Shown here one piece after another: positions 15,384-23,180 of a stretch of DNA of 64,000 bases. Position 1 is the stretch's first letter; each line of letters opens with the position of its first letter. Location: assembly GCF_029269745.1 (NCBI RefSeq), contig NZ_JARJHT010000001.1:1240001-1304000 (forward strand). Reading direction: 5' to 3'. The notes beneath the pieces were generated by a model. The model had not been told where the DNA came from. It saw only the letters and a list, made by a program, of their open reading frames with translations, and ran no database searches. Made by a program: the position numbers and the translations under genes. The stretch is from Polluticoccus soli. GTDB lineage: Bacteria; Bacteroidota; Bacteroidia; Chitinophagales; Chitinophagaceae.

Positions 15384-18300
15384 ATGATAAGAAAAACCCT
15401 TTTTCTCGCGCTCGCATTACTAATACGGTTTTGCAGCCAATCCTTTGCGCAATGTGATACCAGCGCCTTTGCGCCCGACTCTATTCAGATCATAACATAC
15501 GGTACCGTAAAGACAATGAAAAAGCACCAGGATACGCTGTACGTTGGTGGCGCTTTCAGTATGATCGGCAAATTCACAGGTAGTTTTATTGGTATGGATA
15601 CCGTTACAGGTAAGCCTGCCAACCAGCCTACCTGGCCTAAATCCAACGGCACTGTTTTAGACGCCGTATCGGATGGTAACGGCGGCTGGGTATTGGTCGG
15701 CAATTTTACGGTGGTAGATGGTCTCAACCGCACCAATGTTGCCCATATCAACTCCGCTGGCCAGGTAACAACACTCAACGTCTCGGTAAATGGTATCGTT
15801 AATGTTGCATTGGTAAACAGCAGTGTGCTGTACATAGGAGGTGCATTTTCTTCCGTCAACAGCACTACACGTAACAGGGCTGCGGCGATCGACCTATCGA
15901 CGGGGTTACTGACCTCGTGGGATCCCAACTGCAACGGTGATGTAAATGCCCTGGCCGTTGATGGCAGCACCATCTATATAGGCGGTGCATTTACCAATGT
16001 GGGCGGAAACGCACGCTCCCGCATAGCCGCAGTCAGCGCTTCAACAGGCATAGCTACCAGCTGGGCTCCCACCGGCATAGCCAACAACTCGGTACTCAGC
16101 ATCGTGGTAAAAAACAATAAAGTTTACGCCGGCGGCAGCTTCACCACCCCATACAACAGGCTCGCAGCGCTCGACAAAAGCACCGGCAGCACCATTACGT
16201 GGAATCCAAACAGTAGTGGTATTGTACGCGACCTGCTGTTAATACGGAATCTGCTGTATGTAGCCGGCGATTTTTCAACGATCAATTCAGTTACAAGGGC
16301 CAACATCGCGGCTGTTGATACTTTATCGGGCATACCTAGCTCGTGGTACCCCACCCTGGCGGCTACAACGCTTAGCGACATACACTGCATCGCGTCAAAC
16401 GGCAGCAATATATATGCCGGAGGCGACAAACGCATAGTGATCATTGACACCACCTCTGCAACCGTAAAGGCCATATCACCAAATGTTGGCGGTACTGTTT
16501 ATACCCTTGTAAGCGGAACAGACAAAGTGTTCGCTGGCGGCAACTTCGCTGGCCTTGGCCTTACTAAGCGGTCAAATATTGCAGGCATTAACTTGATCGA
16601 CTGGAGTATTATTCCATTTAGCCTGGACGTATCAACAGCCATTAATGATATAGAGATCGACAATGGGAAGATGTATATAGCGGGCGATTTCTATATTGTG
16701 AATAGTACTTCGCGCAACAGGCTGGCCTGCCTGAATATGACCAGCAACTACACACTGCTGCCGTTCGATCCTTTTTCCGCCACTTCGATAGGCGATGTCA
16801 ATGACATGGTGATAAGTGGCGCTAACATGTATGTCGTGGGTAAGTATAATACTCCGCCAAGAAAACTGGATAAAATATCCGGCGCTATAGATGCAAGCTG
16901 GTCGCTCAACCCATTCTATGCATATTCCGAAGTATATAAAATCAGGCAGGTAGGCAATGATCTCTTTTTAGGGGGTTTTTTACAAAACAGTACAACCGCT
17001 CACGGTTTCGTGAAACATAATCTGACTACCGGCACTACTACAGGCTTTCAGTTTGGCAACCCTGTAAGAACGTTTGCGGCAGACGCGAACAAGGTCTACT
17101 GTACCGGCACATTCTATGGCCAGCCGCTGGCCTCACCGATGTTCCTCGAGTCGCTTAATATCAATCCATTTGATGATAATTCATGGCATCCTAATCCGAA
17201 TTTTGAGCTGACCGGAATGGAGGTCGACAAAGGCAGGGTATATCTTGGAGGAGGAAGCCTTACCAACTTTGGCGCCATCCCCCGCAAAGGCGTGGCTATC
17301 GCCGATACAGTAACTGGCAAGATCGCCAGTGGCTGGCACCCTGCGGTTAGCGGGGACATATTTGGTTTCTTGCCTTTGGGCGACACACTATATGCTTATG
17401 GCAATCATAGCGAAGTTTCAGGAAAAAGGATCGCTGGCATTACGCGCTTCCATCTCAACTACAGCAAGCCTGTGGTTACGGTAGCGCCCACCAATGGTTT
17501 TGTTTGTGCAAGTACCAATACTGGCTTTACGGCCACCGTTTCGCCTTCAATAGCCGGCATTAGTTATCAGTGGAAAAAGAACGGGGCGAACGTAGGTACT
17601 AACAGCGCCAATTACTCGTATACACCAGTAACCGGCGACGTGCTTACCTGTATCATCACCTTACCACCAACCAATAACCTTTGTTATATAGATAACCAGA
17701 TAGCGAGCGCGCCGTATAACGTAACTACGACACCTAATGCATCGCTTTCTGTAAGCATCACTGCGTCTACTCCGTCTACCGTTTGTACAGGCACTTCTGT
17801 TACTTATACCGCAACATCCAATGTCAGCGGCGTAAGCTACCAGTGGTACAAATTTCCGAACCCCATAAGCGGCGCAACCAACAGCACCTATACGTATACC
17901 CCGCAAAATGGCGATAATATACACTGCCGGGTAACTGCTGCGGGTTGCTATACACCACTACCAGCGATAAGCAATTCAATATCCATGACCGTGAACAACT
18001 ACATAACCGGCACGTCTGTTACTTCTGTAGCAAACAACCCGATATGCCAGGGTGCTAACGCCTCATTCAACGTACTTTCCACTATGAACCTAAACGGCAA
18101 CCCTAATTTTCAGTGGAAGGTGAACGGGCTAAATGCCGGACCTAACAGCAATAGCTTCTCTTATCCCGCTGTAAACAATGATGTAGTAACATGCGAAGTG
18201 ACAGCTACCACCGGTTGCTACAACCCAAATCCTGCTACCAGCACGCCTATTACTATGAGTGTTACTCCAAACGTTACGCCGACTATCAGCATATCGGGAA

Positions 18301-19055
18301 ATACTCAGCCAGAGTGTGAAGGCAATATGATAACCTACACGGCGACGGCCAATCCGTCAGGCACGTATTTATGGAAGGTGAATGGTACCCCTGTAGGGTT
18401 CAGCACTACTATGCATGCATATGTACCTGCTATGGGCGACCAGATAAGCTGTGAGCTTGCGGTACCAGCCGGCTGCTTTACTGCACCAACTGCTACCAGC
18501 AATACCCTTACAGCCAACCTGGTTGCCAAAACAACACCAACTATCAGCCTTAATAGTGTGCCTATGGCCAGCCTGGGTACAACGGTTACCGTAAATGCTA
18601 CTGTTGCTAACGCCGGCAGTAACTACGTTATCGATTGGAAGAATAATGGCACCGGGTTTGCTACTACCAACACCCCATCCGCTACGTATGTAAAAGGCGC
18701 AGGTAAGGACAATATTACAGCCGAGATAACGCCGCAGGGTTGCTATACAAAAGCGACCTCGGCCGCTATTATAGTAAATGTGTCTACGTATGTTCAGGAT
18801 TTGCTTGAAGCGCGCGGCATCTCGGTGTTCCCCAATCCATTTACGGGGCACGTCATTGTAAAAGGCCTGAAGAAAGACGACAAGCTATCTTTGTACGATG
18901 TGTTGGGCCGTAACGTGGGCAGCTATACCATCAGCGAAACCGGCATAGAACAGAAACTGCAGGTAAATGATATGGCTCCCGGCACATATCTGCTGTACAT
19001 AACCGATGGCAGTACTAGTGAGTCGGTGGGTGCAATCAAACTGCAAAAGCAGTAA
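15384..19055 (+). CDS. Large T9SS-secreted surface protein: propeller plus Ig-like repeats
   Basis: A 1223-residue secreted protein. A signal peptide (about 1-23, ending SFAQ) is followed by a long propeller-like region (about 35-690) of repeated LYVGGAFSxV / IYIGGAFTNVGG phrases, each with an Asn/Gly-rich turn. From about 690 to 1130, Ig/PKD-like repeats recur with SYQWKKNGANVG, SYQWYKFPNPI and TYLWKVNGTPVG motifs. The C-terminus (about 1145-1223) is a type A T9SS sorting domain: ISVFPNPFTGHVIVKGL, LYDVLGR, and GTYLLYI. It is expected on the cell surface or released, perhaps for adhesion or polymer binding. It is flanked by its own promoter box and a strong terminator. Confidence 0.85.
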   Translation: MIRKTLFLALALLIRFCSQSFAQCDTSAFAPDSIQIITYGTVKTMKKHQDTLYVGGAFSMIGKFTGSFIGMDTVTGKPANQPTWPKSNGTVLDAVSDGNGGWVLVGNFTVVDGLNRTNVAHINSAGQVTTLNVSVNGIVNVALVNSSVLYIGGAFSSVNSTTRNRAAAIDLSTGLLTSWDPNCNGDVNALAVDGSTIYIGGAFTNVGGNARSRIAAVSASTGIATSWAPTGIANNSVLSIVVKNNKVYAGGSFTTPYNRLAALDKSTGSTITWNPNSSGIVRDLLLIRNLLYVAGDFSTINSVTRANIAAVDTLSGIPSSWYPTLAATTLSDIHCIASNGSNIYAGGDKRIVIIDTTSATVKAISPNVGGTVYTLVSGTDKVFAGGNFAGLGLTKRSNIAGINLIDWSIIPFSLDVSTAINDIEIDNGKMYIAGDFYIVNSTSRNRLACLNMTSNYTLLPFDPFSATSIGDVNDMVISGANMYVVGKYNTPPRKLDKISGAIDASWSLNPFYAYSEVYKIRQVGNDLFLGGFLQNSTTAHGFVKHNLTTGTTTGFQFGNPVRTFAADANKVYCTGTFYGQPLASPMFLESLNINPFDDNSWHPNPNFELTGMEVDKGRVYLGGGSLTNFGAIPRKGVAIADTVTGKIASGWHPAVSGDIFGFLPLGDTLYAYGNHSEVSGKRIAGITRFHLNYSKPVVTVAPTNGFVCASTNTGFTATVSPSIAGISYQWKKNGANVGTNSANYSYTPVTGDVLTCIITLPPTNNLCYIDNQIASAPYNVTTTPNASLSVSITASTPSTVCTGTSVTYTATSNVSGVSYQWYKFPNPISGATNSTYTYTPQNGDNIHCRVTAAGCYTPLPAISNSISMTVNNYITGTSVTSVANNPICQGANASFNVLSTMNLNGNPNFQWKVNGLNAGPNSNSFSYPAVNNDVVTCEVTATTGCYNPNPATSTPITMSVTPNVTPTISISGNTQPECEGNMITYTATANPSGTYLWKVNGTPVGFSTTMHAYVPAMGDQISCELAVPAGCFTAPTATSNTLTANLVAKTTPTISLNSVPMASLGTTVTVNATVANAGSNYVIDWKNNGTGFATTNTPSATYVKGAGKDNITAEITPQGCYTKATSAAIIVNVSTYVQDLLEARGISVFPNPFTGHVIVKGLKKDDKLSLYDVLGRNVGSYTISETGIEQKLQVNDMAPGTYLLYITDGSTSESVGAIKLQKQ

Positions 19056-19087
19056 AGCAGCAAATCATAGGATAACAGTGAATACCG

Positions 19088-19129
19088 CTAAAACGAAATC
19101 CCCTGCTGTTGCGGGGGATTTCGTTTTAG
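19088..19129. terminator. Strong hairpin terminator after the T9SS surface gene
   Basis: A 16-bp perfect stem (19088-19103 with 19114-19129) and a 10-nt loop. The stem contains CGAAATCCCC and its complement, followed by a short T-rich stretch. Related hairpins occur at 23113 and 25939. Confidence 0.8.
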
Positions 19130-19237
19130 TCACCGGCAATCTCTCGCAAAGCGAAAGCTGATGAGGAAAATATAGTTTAAATTGCCTAAAGCTTATCATT
19201 TACTGCATTGCCACATCAATCAAAACCAAAAAATCAA

Positions 19238-19813
19238 ATGAGAAAAGTAATTTCATTCATGCACATATCGCTGGACGGTTTTGTTGCAGGACCTAATGGC
19301 GAAATGGACTGGATAAAAGCTGATGAAGAGATCTTCGATCATGTAGGTAAGCGGATAGGCGAAACTGACACTGCATTGTACGGACGGAAAACTTATGAAA
19401 TGATGGAAGGCTACTGGCCTACCGCAGCAGACAAACCGAACGCCACCAAACACGACATGGAACATTCAAAATGGTATAAGAACGTTCACAAAGTTGTTCT
19501 GTCAAAAACAATGAAAGGCGCGGAGTTGCCCAACACAACAATCATCAGCGACAACCTTGCGGACAGAATAAATGAAATAAAGCAAAAGCCGGGTACAGAG
19601 ATCCTGCTTTTTGGTAGCCCGACGGCAACGCATTCACTTATTCAACTGGGCTTGATTGACGGCTACTGGCTGTTTGTCAATCCAATTGTTCTTGGACAAG
19701 GCATCCCCTTGTTCACAGACATCAAAGACAAAATAAAACTCAACCTCGTGACTACCCGGCCATTTACCTGTGGGGTGACGGAACTGAATTATACAGTGGA
19801 CAAACAACCCTAG
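19238..19813 (+). CDS. Dihydrofolate reductase / RibD C-terminal-like protein
   Basis: A 191-residue protein of the RibD C-terminal (DHFR-like) superfamily. The family opening is MRKVISFMHISLDGFVAGP, followed by ALYGRKTYEMMEGYWPTA and the nucleotide-binding-type LLFGSPTATHSLIQLGLIDGYWLFVNPIVLGQG. These stand-alone proteins probably reduce a pterin- or pyrimidine-like substrate with NADPH, but the substrate is unknown. The ATG at 19238 was chosen over a TTG at 19208 because it starts exactly at the family N-terminus. The next gene begins directly after its stop. Confidence 0.88.
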   Translation: MRKVISFMHISLDGFVAGPNGEMDWIKADEEIFDHVGKRIGETDTALYGRKTYEMMEGYWPTAADKPNATKHDMEHSKWYKNVHKVVLSKTMKGAELPNTTIISDNLADRINEIKQKPGTEILLFGSPTATHSLIQLGLIDGYWLFVNPIVLGQGIPLFTDIKDKIKLNLVTTRPFTCGVTELNYTVDKQP

Positions 19814-20320
19814 ATGTCTCTCAAACTGAAATTCGATCCTGAATACGATTACGGCCAAACAGACTTGTCTGTTGAAGAAAACCTGGCCTGTTGGAAGTTT
19901 GCTCAACTGATAACAACATTAATAACGCTTTCCAGCAGTTCGGATAGACAAGCCGAAATCATTGGGATAGGTGCGACATGTGACGAAATGGGTGAAGATT
20001 TTCATTCTTACTTCACATTATCTTCTCGTTCCTATCACAGGGCGGGGTTGCTGTCCGAAAAAGAAATACTAGAACTCGAAAAACTTGACGCCTATTTTGA
20101 AGAAAGGAGTGGCAATAATTCTCCAGACTTCTGGGATGACTTTTTGCTAGACACAAATCCGGAATGGGATGTAGTAAGAACAAAAGCGACCAATATTCTA
20201 CAGTTACTAGGATTCCAAGATTTGACAATCGACTTTGACAGAAAAGAAGATTATGAAATTACCGATAAGGGGAAACGAGTAGTCGGTCAGTGGACTAAGA
20301 CACGGTTAGTAAAAAAGTAG
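19814..20320 (+). CDS. Hypothetical acidic protein
   Basis: A 168-residue soluble protein that I do not recognise. It is acidic, has no signal peptide or membrane segment, and contains a Trp/Asp-rich patch (NSPDFWDDFLLDTNPEWDVV) near residue 100. It starts immediately after the stop of the DHFR-like gene, so the two are likely co-transcribed. The base composition is more AT-rich than the flanking core genes, in keeping with an acquired segment. Confidence 0.7.
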   Translation: MSLKLKFDPEYDYGQTDLSVEENLACWKFAQLITTLITLSSSSDRQAEIIGIGATCDEMGEDFHSYFTLSSRSYHRAGLLSEKEILELEKLDAYFEERSGNNSPDFWDDFLLDTNPEWDVVRTKATNILQLLGFQDLTIDFDRKEDYEITDKGKRVVGQWTKTRLVKK

Positions 20321-20346
20321 TTTCTAAGGGCATTAAGCTGTCATTA

Positions 20347-20643
20347 TTATTTCATCGCCTGAATTATCCGATCATACCCGGTATAAGGGTGTAACTCCAT
20401 AATTTCAAACGTGATCAGGTTTTGTTCTACCAAAGGCAATTCCCCCAACAATGCCTGTGCATGTGTCTTAGTCTCACACTCCAATACAAGTACAGCGCAG
20501 TTCTCTTCGTTGAAATAGTGTTCACGAAGTTGCTCTGCGAGGTACATTCTATACACCGCAAGAGCTTCTTGTGCCATCAGTTCCTTGCTTATGGTACTCC
20601 AGTCCGCTCCAGGAACTTCTTTTTCAATTGCCAGTATTTTCAT
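20347..20643 (-). CDS. Small muconolactone-isomerase-like / dimeric alpha-beta barrel protein
   Basis: A 98-residue protein with the pattern MKILAIEKEVPGADW, EALAVYRMYLAEQLREHYF, CAVLVLECETKTHAQALLGELPLVEQNLITFEIMEL. This alternation of strand, helix, strand, helix fits a ferredoxin-like fold of the muconolactone isomerase / YciI type, common as stand-alone Bacteroidota proteins. No catalytic assignment is possible. It is divergent from the RDD gene with 37 bp between starts. Confidence 0.7.
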   Translation of the reverse strand: MKILAIEKEVPGADWSTISKELMAQEALAVYRMYLAEQLREHYFNEENCAVLVLECETKTHAQALLGELPLVEQNLITFEIMELHPYTGYDRIIQAMK

Positions 20644-20680
20644 AGTTTCAGATCGTTAAATGCAGTTAATAATTAAAGTA

Positions 20681-21643
20681 ATGGAAAATAACTTATACCT
20701 ATCTAGATTTTGGACAAGAGGCTGGGCATTACTAATCGACGTAATTATTCTTGGAATTTTTGGATTCATACTAGGGCTGACGTTTAAAAGCTTTTTTATC
20801 TCGCTTGGTGAAAATGCGAAAATAATCGGGTGGTTAATTTCACTCGCTTATTTCACAATGTTGAACTCCAAAATAAATAACGGCCAGACTTTCGGCAAGA
20901 AAGTAATGAACATTCAGGTTGTTGATATTTATGGAAACGCTGTAAGCTTGAAAGCTTCTTTTGTCAGAGCGTTTATTTTAACAACGCCATTTTTTCTTAA
21001 TGGCTATAGTATACCTGGGGCTGCTCTATTTTCCGTAATTACAACTATTCAATCTACAGTGGTTTTCACTTTCAGCATCGGAATAATTTTGTTTTACATT
21101 ATTAACAAAGAAACCAGGCAGTCAATTCACGACATAATCGCTAAAACTTATGTTGCCCAAGTTTACAGGAATGATGAAGTGACACTAATGCCGAAAATCA
21201 GGAAACTGTCATTTTATGCTTTGACAGTGCTGTTTTTGATCGGCTCGGCTTTTACGATCTATGATTTTGAAACCGATCCTAAAATTTCAAAATTGATCCC
21301 AGTCTATGAAAATATTTTAAAGCAAGGCAATGTTTCTGAGGTGAGTGTTTTTATGAATTTTGAACCGTCAACAGACAGTACAAGAACCAATCGATACGCT
21401 TACACTGTAACAATTAAACCGACCAAATACATAGAAAAAAGCTCCCGGGCTGAGGAGTATATAAGTCGTCCCGAGTTTAAGCAAACGGTTGAAACCTTTA
21501 TTAATAGTAAAGTTTATGAAACCGATAATGACATGTTAAGCGTCGTGGTGGATTCTGGATTTGACATCGGTATTGCCAGCCAAACCAGCTCGTTCGGTAT
21601 TGGCAAATCCATATATGAATGGAAAAAAATTTACAGCCTCTAG
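20681..21643 (+). CDS. RDD-family membrane protein with extra C-terminal domain
   Basis: A 320-residue protein. The N-terminal RDD domain (about 5-165) has FWTRGWALLIDVIILGIFGFILG in the first helix, then TFGKKVMNIQVVD and an ETRQSIHDIIAKTYV ending, typical of RDD proteins. A further helix (about 180-197) leads to an extracytoplasmic domain of about 120 residues that I do not recognise. The frame is open from an ATG at 20660, but the ATG at 20681 begins directly at the RDD start and avoids crowding the divergent gene. AT-rich compared with the flanking core genes. Confidence 0.8.
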   Translation: MENNLYLSRFWTRGWALLIDVIILGIFGFILGLTFKSFFISLGENAKIIGWLISLAYFTMLNSKINNGQTFGKKVMNIQVVDIYGNAVSLKASFVRAFILTTPFFLNGYSIPGAALFSVITTIQSTVVFTFSIGIILFYIINKETRQSIHDIIAKTYVAQVYRNDEVTLMPKIRKLSFYALTVLFLIGSAFTIYDFETDPKISKLIPVYENILKQGNVSEVSVFMNFEPSTDSTRTNRYAYTVTIKPTKYIEKSSRAEEYISRPEFKQTVETFINSKVYETDNDMLSVVVDSGFDIGIASQTSSFGIGKSIYEWKKIYSL

Positions 21644-21726
21644 CTACCTCTTTTGTCTCCGCGGAGCCTCTTGCAATGACTCGCCAGCATCAGGGTGAAG
21701 ACACCGAGTCGTTATTCAAGAAACTT
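21642..21726. repeat. Diverged intergenic direct repeat, copy 1
   Basis: About 85 bp similar to 22305-22387. The best part reads CTCTTGCA, then ATG(A/G)CTCGCC, GCATCA(G/A)GGTGAA and CCGAG. It starts at the stop of the RDD gene and lies ahead of the PhnB-like gene. Both copies can be read as the start of a short peptide (M-T/A-R-Q/L-HQGE), here 32 codons from 21676. Confidence 0.6.
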
Positions 21727-21870
21727 AGCAAGGACGGAACCACTTACTGCCCTGAGACTTGCATAGCCGCGTAAACGATTGACGCAAATAACCCCTTTTT
21801 TGACGCATTCATGCCCTATTTAGTTTGTGGGTAAGCGGTACTTTTGGATAACAACAAAAAAATAAAACTA

Positions 21871-22299
21871 ATGGCACTTATCAATCCTCACATCAACTTC
21901 AACGGCAACGCCGAAGAAGCATTTACGTTTTACAAATCAGTATTTGGCGGAGAGTTTGCAAAAATTATTCGTTTCAAAGACATTGCAAGCGCTGAATTTC
22001 CCATACCTGAAAAAGAGGAAAATAAGATCATGCACATTGAATTGCCTATAGGTAAAAATGTGTTGATGGCAAATGATGTCCCCGAAGTCTTAGGAAAGGT
22101 AAACGAGAATGAGAACAGAAGTAAGATCTCGATCAGTACAGAAAGCAAAGAAGAAGCTGATAAACTATTCAATGGTCTCTCGGCAGGTGGAACAGTAGAA
22201 ATGCCCATTGCAGACAGCCCCTGGGGTTCCTATTTTGGTATGTTCAGAGACAAATATGGCATTGAATGGATGGTAGAATTTGCCTCGAAAAATAATTAG
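21871..22299 (+). CDS. PhnB-like glyoxalase/VOC-fold protein
   Basis: A 142-residue protein of the PhnB-like branch of the vicinal oxygen chelate superfamily. Typical features are MALINPHINFNGNAEEAFTFYKSVFGGEF at the start, a central IMHIELPIGKNVLMANDVPE, and the ending ADSPWGSYFGMFRDKYGIEWMVEF. Relatives include proteins named 3-demethylubiquinone methyltransferase without biochemical support. The substrate is unknown. The ATG at 21871 was preferred to a TTG at 21844. It is flanked by both copies of an intergenic repeat. Confidence 0.88.
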   Translation: MALINPHINFNGNAEEAFTFYKSVFGGEFAKIIRFKDIASAEFPIPEKEENKIMHIELPIGKNVLMANDVPEVLGKVNENENRSKISISTESKEEADKLFNGLSAGGTVEMPIADSPWGSYFGMFRDKYGIEWMVEFASKNN

Positions 22300-22304
22300 G
22301 GAAC

Positions 22305-22387
22305 AGCTTACCTTCCTCTGCTAGTCTCTTGCAGATGGCTCGCCTGCATCAAGGTGAAAGTGCCGAGGTCCTATCCGGAAGAACTAT
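22305..22387. repeat. Diverged intergenic direct repeat, copy 2
   Basis: Second copy of the repeat at 21642-21726, roughly 80 percent identical over its core. It follows the PhnB-like gene and precedes the Cys-pair protein gene. Its peptide reading starts at 22335 and is 24 codons long. Confidence 0.6.
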
Positions 22388-22420
22388 TGGAATTAGGCTA
22401 TATTGGTGAAGTTTAGTAGA

Positions 22421-23083
22421 ATGGACACTTATCGCAAAGCTTTAGTCATTTTAGAATCGCTTTTCCGCCAGTCAGGCAATAGCCATTGGGCAAAGTGGAT
22501 GATGAGAGATATTTATGAGTGGGACACGCATCGAAGTACTACCCATCATAGGAGCGCGTTCGGCGGAATGGGATCAATAAATGATCAGCCACTTGGTAAG
22601 ATTAGCGAGGAAGGATGCTGGAAAGACACATTATTTGACTATATAAAAACTATTAGCTGGACATACGCTACTAAAGGTGAAAACGAGATATTAGTTTCCC
22701 CACCGCCTACATTTCAAATCACGCTCTGCAACAACTGTGGCTATTTGGAAATTACTGATTTGGAAATCGAGCGTTTTTTAGCAAAAAGACATCTACCTGC
22801 ATTAATCAATACTTACTTGCAGCAGGAAAACTTCGAAGATCTGCTTGATGTTAGGCAAGTATTGCACAGCGAAGAGGTGGAAGAAGAACGCGTTGCGCTT
22901 AAACAGAATTATAGCAAGAATAAAATTGCAGTTACAAATAGGTTAGACAGAATTAAAACATGTCCCAATTGTAACACCACGCATTTTACAATTTCAACTT
23001 GGCACGTCACCAAAAATCAGCCCTTAGAAATAACCATGAAAAAGACATGGTGGAGGCAATTGGTTGACATTTTCAAAGGGTAA
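22421..23083 (+). CDS. Hypothetical protein with two CxxC pairs
   Basis: A 220-residue soluble protein. The N-terminal third (HWAKWMMRDIYEWDTHRSTTHHRSAFGGMGSINDQ) resembles the SAYGGMGSFND-type segment I associate with DUF6966-like proteins, some of which occur in toxin-immunity settings; this is a tentative match. Two cysteine pairs (Cys103/Cys106 and Cys181/Cys184) could form one split zinc site. The ATG at 22421 was chosen over an upstream TTG/GTG. It converges on the fibre-like gene with a shared terminator between them. Confidence 0.7.
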   Translation: MDTYRKALVILESLFRQSGNSHWAKWMMRDIYEWDTHRSTTHHRSAFGGMGSINDQPLGKISEEGCWKDTLFDYIKTISWTYATKGENEILVSPPPTFQITLCNNCGYLEITDLEIERFLAKRHLPALINTYLQQENFEDLLDVRQVLHSEEVEEERVALKQNYSKNKIAVTNRLDRIKTCPNCNTTHFTISTWHVTKNQPLEITMKKTWWRQLVDIFKG

Positions 23084-23110
23084 GACAGGAAATCAAACGA
23101 TTAGTACAAA

Positions 23111-23172
23111 AAAAATCCCCCGCTAGTGCGGGGGATTTCGTTTATATGGCCGCTAATATATGCTTAGCTGCA
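23111..23172. repeat. Partial duplicate of the nrdJ 3' end and terminator
   Basis: 23111-23149 matches 25936-25974 apart from the hairpin loop and one base, and 23159-23172 matches 25984-25997 exactly at the same spacing. The second block in the other copy is the stop codon and last codons of nrdJ. A further ACCGTTGCGC at 23172-23181 recurs inside nrdJ at 26037-26046, as if 40 bp had been lost. Confidence 0.7.
23113..23138. terminator. Bidirectional terminator
   Basis: An 11-bp perfect stem AAATCCCCCGC / GCGGGGGATTT with a TAGT loop. On the minus strand it is followed by a run of eight T, and it separates the convergent genes at 22421 and 23181. Confidence 0.85.
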
Positions 23173-23180
23173 CCGTTGCG

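Noticed and set aside
21642-22420. Integron attC sites explaining the short genes and repeats
   Set aside because: The repeats lack paired RYYYAAC/GTTRRRY core sites and palindromic arms, and genes are on both strands.
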